Origin: Clarkia xantiana subsp. parviflora
Lineage: Eukaryota > Streptophyta > Magnoliopsida > Myrtales > Onagraceae
Direction of reading: 5' to 3'
Assembly: GCA_036873135.1 (NCBI GenBank)
Contig: JAPTYO010000023.1
Location: forward strand, 4,599,834 to 4,663,833
Length of the DNA stretch: 64,000 nt
The notes beneath the pieces are model-generated. The model was not told the origin of the DNA. It saw only the letters and a program-made list of their open reading frames with translations, and searched no databases. The position numbers and the translations under genes are program-made. Position 1 is the stretch's first letter. Every line of letters begins with the position of its first letter. Shown here piece after piece: positions 57,762 to 64,000 of this stretch.

Positions 57762-58456
57762 TGATGGGTTCGACTACAGCCGTCAGGCCCTTTAACGATG
57801 AGGAAACGGCAGACAGGCCCACCAGGCCCAAAATGAAGGTCAAGACGACCTAGGAGAAGGGTCCCGACGAAGGGAGTCCCGATGATGAAAGGTCCCGACA
57901 GAGTCGGCTCCGACAGATGAGCTGGAAGCTCCCGATGAGAAGCCTTTAAGTAGGCCCCGATGATGAATCCCTGAGAATGATTGGTCCTGTCACGATGACG
58001 AGGGGCCCCGAGCGGTGACACAACGAGATAACTCTGGAGTCTCCGACGGGAGTCGGGACTCGTTACCAGAGGATAAGGCCAGGATACACGGGGCGTGGCC
58101 GAGATACGCGGAACGTGGTTAAGATACACGGAGCGTGGTCGAGATACGCGGGGCGTGGCCGAGATAAGCGAGATCACATCCGAGATACGCGGGATACGGG
58201 CTAACCACTCCCAACGGTTCACCAGGTACCTGAGGCATCTCTTCGCCTATAAAAAGGCAAGAGGTGACCTCAGAACGTTTACGTTGAGTTGAATACATTC
58301 TGAGTTTATTACTTGCCAGTTATACGAGACACTCATTTAAGCATCGGAGAGGGATTCTGGGTCACCGCCCGGTCTACCCCTCTTGCAGGATTGCGTGGAG
58401 CAAAGGAGCTAGGATTGCCGTCAAAGTCCGTACCGGAGTTCCACCGTGATCCAACA
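57762..58456 (+). repeat. Element C 3' LTR (695 bp) with preceding polypurine tract
   Basis: Copy of 49110-49805, preceded by TTGGGGGCAAA (57751-57761), ending CCAACA and followed by the ACATT duplication. Confidence 0.96.
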
Positions 58457-58461
58457 ACATT

Positions 58462-60480
58462 AAAACTCTAGTCCAGATGGACGACATAGCAGGCGAAAAA
58501 TCCATATGAGTACACTTATAGCTCCATTTTATTTTCTAACCAATATATATCTCGAATCAATGCGAAACAATTTGAGACATGTAACATACAGATTCATGAG
58601 ACACAGCAAACACGCGTCCTACTTAGGTGACAACACCAAGTAGAGGCTACGTACAACACTCTATGGAATTCTCTATCTACGAACACCCTACTTAGGCACC
58701 TAAGCCAAGTAGTGGTCGCATATATATCACTTACATCATCGCGTGAAACCTCCAAGTTAATGACAACTCACGACACCTCGTCAAGCATACTACTCAAACA
58801 TCGGACCCTATTTATGAATCACACCAAATAAGTGGTCAGATATATATTATGAACGATGTCGTCAGGAGTTGCTGAAGGAATCGCGAAACACAACGTCTTA
58901 CAGAATCCTCTTCATATATATCAGATCCTACCTTGGAAGCAATACCAAGTAGAGATCATATACGTATATACGCATCACACTATGGAAGCACCGACGCGTA
59001 TCGACTTGAGAACGCAGACATAAATGTATAAACGAGCACATGCAGCTATGGACATTTGAAAAAGTTCCGTGCCTAACATGCGTGTCAACCAAAGGGAGTA
59101 TTCATACTAAAATTTCAATACATGCACTAATTGAAGAAGATCGTAGAACTTCATCTATTCTCTATCATATTGCAAACATTGCACATATCTAATGAAGTGC
59201 ATACCTTCTTATAGGTACAAAATCAATTATCAAAACAATGACGTGCTCTACTAGGGAACTACACTGAGTAGTGGCGCAATTTATATTCAAACCACTTTCA
59301 CCGCAAGTGGCTATATTAATCGTGAAACGCAAACAATGGAATTCGCTTACTACAACAACATATCACCAACACGTCAGCACTCGACATCAACAATGAGCAA
59401 ACATCTTTCTCTCGGCATATATTTCGTTTATTACGAACAACCTCTACAACATACTACATCCTGGAAATTTCACCAAGTATTATCTATCAGTAACATGGCG
59501 TGATATCCCCAGCTCGGAGGCAACCCCATGATTACAACGGCCATACCTTGGATTATTAACTAAGACGCGGTCATCTACAACATGGTGCGACATCCTCTAT
59601 ACGAGGGCAACCCCATGAAACATGGCGCGGCATCCTCTATACGAGGGCAACCCCATGTCATCTTACTATGGACTATCAAGCCCAATAGAGATTACTACAC
59701 ACCAGGGTGTGAGATCCTCCTTCCGAGGACCACCCCATACTACATGGCGCGAATCCTCTATACGATGGCAACCCCATGAGAACCTACTGCGTACTATCAA
59801 CACCAGTAGCTTTCATTGTTAAGCACCCTTCTACGCCGGCAGAAGTGTATCCTGAGATCATTGCTATACGCAATGCATCGAAAAACTCGCCAACTCTACA
59901 AGTCGAGTCTTGTAAAATGTTATCTTGGAGGTGAACAAGTAACAGAAATAAAACTCGCCAAATCAGCAAGTCGAGTCTTGCCACAACGTCGCCTTGGAGT
60001 GGACCAAGAGACGGTAAAAACTGCAAGTCGTACAACGCGAACTTGTACAACCCCTTGGAGTAACCAGGAAGAGGTGTAGTAGAATCGTAAGGTAAGTACG
60101 AAAATAGCCAAGGAACATCTTGCCACAACGGGGGTGCCCAAGTAGCGGAAACAAAACCCGTCCAAATTAGCAAGTCGTGTCTTGCCACAACATCGCTTTG
60201 GAATGGTCCAAGAGACGGTAAAAACTACAAGGCGTATTGCACGACATCTGTTCCGCACCTTGGAATAACCAAGTGGAGGCGTAGTAGCATCGCAAGGTAA
60301 GTACATGGATTAACCAACGAAACACCTTGCAACAACGCTACGTGGGGTGTTCCCAACTAACGGATGGAAAAACGCACCAAACTAACAAGTAGCGTCTTGT
60401 CACAACGTCGCCTTAGAGTGGAATAAGAGACGGTAAAAACTAAAGTCTCACCTTGGCGAGACGAAACTTCTACGTATGAG
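58462..60480 (+). other. Element D interior, right part, with degenerate tandem repeats
   Basis: No coding sequence recognised. Repeated phrases include ACATGGCGCG...CATCCTCTATACGAGG (59490-59780) and CAAGTCGAGTCTTGCCACAA...GAGACGGTAAAAACT (59880-60440), period roughly 180 bp with drift. This corresponds to the tandem repeat zone between sense and antisense parts in Elements A to C. Confidence 0.6.
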
Positions 60481-60482
60481 TA

Positions 60483-60990
60483 AAGGTCTTGCGCATTACT
60501 ACCCATAAATGGCAAGTACCGGTTCAAAGTCTTGCGCGTTACTACCCATGAAATACGGCAAGCATACTACACACTTGTTCAAGGTCTTGCGCATTACTAC
60601 CCATAAATGGCAAGTACCGGGTTAAATGTCTTGTGCATTACGACCCATAAATGGCAAGTACCGGTTCAAAGTCTTGCGTGTTACTACCCATGAAATACGG
60701 CAAGCATACTACACACCTGTTCAAGGTCTTGCGCATTACTACCCATAAATGGAAAGTACCGGGCTAAGGTCTTTCGCATTACTACCCATAAATGGCAAGT
60801 ACCAGTTCAAAGTATTGCGCGTTACTACCCATGAAATACGGCAAGCATACTACACATATGTTCAAGGTCTTGCGCATTACTAGCCATAAATGGCAAGTAT
60901 CGTTTTAAAGGTCTTGCGCATTACTACCCATAAATGGTAAGTACCGGTTCAAAATTTTGCGCGTTACTAACCACGAAATACGGCAAGCAT
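60483..60990. repeat. tandem repeat array in Element D
   Basis: About nine copies of a 55-65 bp unit with GGTCTTGCGCATTACTACCC, ATAAATGGCAAGTACCGG, alternating with a form containing ATGAAATACGGCAAGCATAC. The alternation gives a higher-order period near 180 bp. Confidence 0.9.
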
Positions 60991-61350
60991 ACTACTCACC
61001 TACTCATCTCACACGTATATATTACGCCATGCTTTGGGAAATCCAAGATGGACGCGCCAAACACAGGGACTTACGTCTCCTTACTACAACTACGGATACT
61101 ACATCCAATCAGAGAACGAGTCTCAACTCTGGTCTATAGTCCAAACCATACAAACAATTACGATAACAAAGGTATGAAATATTACTAATAGTTATCATGC
61201 ATAACGAAATCATTCATAACAGGTCCAACGTCATAACGACAAGCGACAAAACATAACAGAAAGGGCTCAACGGAAACAACTGAAATAAGAAAAGCTCTAC
61301 CCACTGAGGGGAGCAATGCTATATACAAAGTGCGAGAAAACATACACTCG

Positions 61351-62336
61351 TCAATCGGATGCCACAGGAGGAATTACCACATCTCTGGATGGCTCCGCAG
61401 TACTCTCATCTTGGACAATAAACTCCACAACCACACTGACATCACCGTCAAGATCAAACTCAACATCAAATCGAGCAGCAGCTTCATCCCGAGCTCGCAG
61501 CGTAGCCACATGACCTGTGGCAAACGGTGCAAAAGCACCAAATCGATCAAAGGGGAAGTCAGGAACAAAGGTGTGAATCTGCTCAACGAACTCCTCGACA
61601 AAGTCATACATCACCTTATCACACCCAGCCTGAACATCATTGTGAAAACTCGACGAATCCCTGTACTCAGCTATAGCAGCATCCTTCCCTTCATTGTAAG
61701 TGCTCTACTGCACAGCTTGCAAAGCAAGGACATACGCCTCACCATCAGCCTTCTTATGAAGCGCAGCTACCTTGACCTCGAGAATAGCGACATGAAATCG
61801 ACAAAAAAAGGCAGAAGCCTCCAACTCCACAACCTTGGGCATACTGGCATACATCATTAGAATCACAGCACACGCACACAAACCTTGGGTATGCCCTTAA
61901 CCTTCGCAAAATGGCGCCCGTATTCAGAGGAGAAGAGCACCCACTCAGATCCAACAATGCCATCATCAAGAATACAAACCAAGCCGTCGTGCCCCGACGC
62001 GCTGAGTCACGTAACTCTAACCAAAACACAGATAAGCACGACAAGTTCAATGGAAGAATACGACAGTTACAACGTACCTACGTGAATCTGATCCTTCTCC
62101 GATGATAGGTCCCTCGACTGGGGGGCAGGAAAGATAGGCGAACGAGCTCCAACCTCAAATTCCTTCCCTTTTCCAAGGGAAGAAATCCTCGTAAGTAGCC
62201 GACAACTGTAGATTTCGACCTCATGAAGTCGTTTGAGGGTCGGATCTCGAAGTCGGATCGCTTCATCTTCGGCCGGATAAGAGTGTAATCGACTGGAACA
62301 ACACAAGATATCACAAGAAGCGAATAATCCCAACAA
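61351..62336 (-). pseudogene. decayed antisense gene, Element D
   Basis: On the minus strand the C-terminal part (from about 61870 to 61351) reads LEVKVAALHKKADGEAYVL, a TAG, then AIAEYRDSSSFHNDVQAGCD and VEQIHTFVPDFPFDRFGAFA. It parallels the Element A antisense protein (VAVSEYKASSAFTADYS, VDHIYRIDPQFPFGDLGDF). Upstream, DGIVGSEWVLFSSEYGRHF (about 61950-61900) parallels EDVIGSEWTPFAGLKEF, and SSLGKGKEFEVGARSPIF matches the linker exon. Frame changes between these pieces are consistent with introns plus decay. This is the best evidence tying Element D to the A type. Confidence 0.7.
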
Positions 62337-64000
62337 CGTGGATGAAGAAGTGGTGATCCATCCAACAACGGATACAGTAATCGGACGCGGTCACAAATCG
62401 GAACTCAGAATTCCACATCACTATACACAACTCCAAGTGCACCACTGTTATTCTAAGATCACCAGCTTACAAGATTCTGGAGAGCTATCACATCCAAGCG
62501 CAGCGCGCACGCGTCGATACTCTAAGAGGGGGAGTAACACCTCTCGTTCAAAAACTAAGTATGGAGACACTAAGCGCAGTATACGCGCGTCGACGCACCA
62601 AGAGGGGGAGCAACACCTCTCTTTCAAAAACTAAGTATAGTAGCAACATACATGGCGTGCGGATGTTTCAACACATCGACAATGTGTAACGATTCGCTTC
62701 CAAATTCTAAGTATAAGCTGCTATAAGCGCAACACCGCGCACGCGCGTCGACATATCAACGCGAGATCTGCCACCCCACGTACGAAGCACCTAACAGATA
62801 CACTAAGTGGCTATCAGGTCCACGCGTCTCGAAGCGGCTATCATGTCCGCATTTCTTGAAGCGGCTATCACGTTCGCGCATCACTAAGTGGCTATCATGT
62901 CCACGCGCCTCTAAGTGGCTATTACGTCCACGATCGCCAAACGAATTTCATGTCTGTGTGTCACATCAACATATCTACAACCAAGTAGCGGTCGCAAAAA
63001 ACACTCTATCTTGAAAACACCTGGTAGCGGCAACAACATGAAAAGGCACGTTGCCTCGTCGACCTCTGACCTACACTCCAAAAGGCACGTCGCCTTGTCG
63101 ACCTCTAACTTATACTCCAACAAGGCAAGTCGCCTCGTCGACCTCTGACCTATGCCTTACCATGGAAACGTCAAGTAGCAGTCGTCGAATGCACCCTACT
63201 TCGGAAAATCCCAAGTAGAAAGTGACGCAAGGGTCAAAACCATGCGTCAGAAACAACTATGTGGCGAACATCCCGACACGGGAGCAACTCCACATGAATG
63301 AGTTGAGTACTCAACTATAGCATGGCGAACATCCCCCTGCGGGGGCAACTCAATGTCGACGAGGGCCTCGTCATGCGACTCATACGATATGAATGCATGT
63401 CTATCATCAGACACCCATTAGCGACATATCAGAGGCCTAACACCTCGCGATTAAAGGGGCCAATGCGCCTACGGCTCTAACAGCTATACATATATCATTT
63501 CTATGGTCGCAGGTAACGTCAACGAATAACCTACGATGAAAATTTTAAATCTCAATGACATAAGTGGATAAGCAGTGCACGACCACTATCTACTCAACGC
63601 GATGCGAATAAGACCTTCGACCAACGAGCTCCCACGATCAATAAGGGAAGTATCTCTCTACCACACACTCAATGTTCTGAATGCTTATCTATTGCTATAC
63701 ATGAGCACCTATGCTTATATCAACACTTACACGTGTGTTTGTTCAATGTTTATGCTCCCTTGCATGTGATTGCCACGTACTTGTGCATGCATATCTATAT
63801 CCATATAGTCTCGCATACTCAACACTTGCATACACCTTTATTGGCATACACCCATACCTACACTACTCTTGACTCATACTCATGTTATCATATATACATG
63901 TTTGAGCTTACATCAGCACTTACACCTATCCATGCTTACATTGACACTCAAGCATATCATCGTATATCATTCGTCATTTTACATACACTCATATGGCATG
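62337..64000 (+). other. Element D interior, right end, several short repeat families
   Basis: Non-coding as far as I can see. AAGCGGCTATCATGTCC units at 62810-62930, AAGGCACGTCGCCTTGTCGA units at 63040-63145, and AAGAGGGGGAGCAACACCTC twice at 62525-62625. No 3' LTR before the window ends. Confidence 0.5.

Larger units (their letters stand above)
49110..58456 (+). mobile_element. Element C: Tat-type gypsy element related to B, with several coding lesions
   Basis: LTRs 49110-49805 and 57762-58456, target duplication ACATT (49105-49109 and 58457-58461), primer-binding site at 49806 and polypurine tract at 57751. Gag-Pol is collinear with Element B but carries three frameshifts and one stop. 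The two LTRs differ by about five substitutions and one indel in 696 bp, so insertion is recent. It sits inside Element D. Confidence 0.96.
45917..64000 (+). mobile_element. Element D: large degenerate Tat-like element, split by Element C and cut by window edge
   Basis: A 5' LTR (45917-46601) is followed by a primer-binding site. The interior runs 46602-49109, is interrupted by Element C with its ACATT duplication, and resumes at 58462 to the window end. No gag, protease, RT or integrase could be recognised, but several tandem repeat families and a decayed antisense gene similar to that of Element A are present (61351-62336). The 3' LTR must lie beyond 64000. It is therefore a non-autonomous, old relative of Element A. 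Confidence 0.75.

Noticed and set aside
61330..61860. 176-codon plus-strand frame
   Set aside because: The opposite strand shows clear similarity to the antisense protein of Element A over the same bases; the plus frame is its shadow.

Overview
This 64 kb window is nuclear DNA from a flowering plant, most likely a eudicot. The evidence is one intron-rich host gene with plant-type GT-AG introns, surrounded by nested LTR retrotransposons (Ty3/gypsy of the Tat type and Ty1/copia), hAT-like and Mutator-like miniature elements, and AT-rich spacers. No bacterial, organellar, tRNA, rRNA or CRISPR features were seen.

Layout. 1-2.5 kb: decayed copia element on the minus strand. 3,526-14,087: Element A, a complete but non-autonomous Tat-like gypsy element (TSD CTTGG) with gag, protease and a second gag-like domain but no RT or integrase, plus a spliced antisense gene. 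14,377-15,352: hAT-like element (TSD CAATATAT). 15.65-21.5 kb: nest of four copia LTRs of one family (one a solo LTR with TSD CAGAC), a Mutator-like foldback element (TSD TTGAGAAAA) and the end of a copia RNase H. 22,637-33,733: Element B, a Tat element (TSD ATGAC) with a near-intact gag-pol carrying two RNase H domains and a spliced antisense gene. 34,693-35,354: solo LTR (TSD CTTAC) inserted in a palindromic miniature element. 37,386-43,220: the host gene, a nine-exon WD40-repeat protein of 953 aa whose first intron carries a second Mutator-like foldback element. 44.45-45.38 kb: second hAT-like element. 45,917 to the window end: Element D, a large degenerate Tat-like element, split by Element C (49,110-58,456, TSD ACATT), a B relative with several coding lesions.

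How the parts relate. A, B, C and D share an LTR-adjacent primer-binding site starting TTGGCGCCGTCTG, a GCATCGGAGAGGG LTR motif and an antisense gene in the 3' half. A, B and C also share a polypurine tract around GGGGGCA and tandem repeats between the converging sense and antisense genes. In A, B and C the antisense gene can be read as starting with a 4- or 7-nt coding exon (Met-Ser) followed at once by a phase-1 intron. A, and perhaps D, would need RT and integrase from an autonomous relative such as B; C's integrase has lost a catalytic aspartate. LTR pairs of B and C look about 99% identical by eye, so these insertions are recent. C is younger than D because it interrupts it.

The most unusual observations are the gag-protease-gag' order in A, the spliced antisense gene with tiny first coding exon, its 101-aa miniature in C, and the palindrome array in A's LTR.
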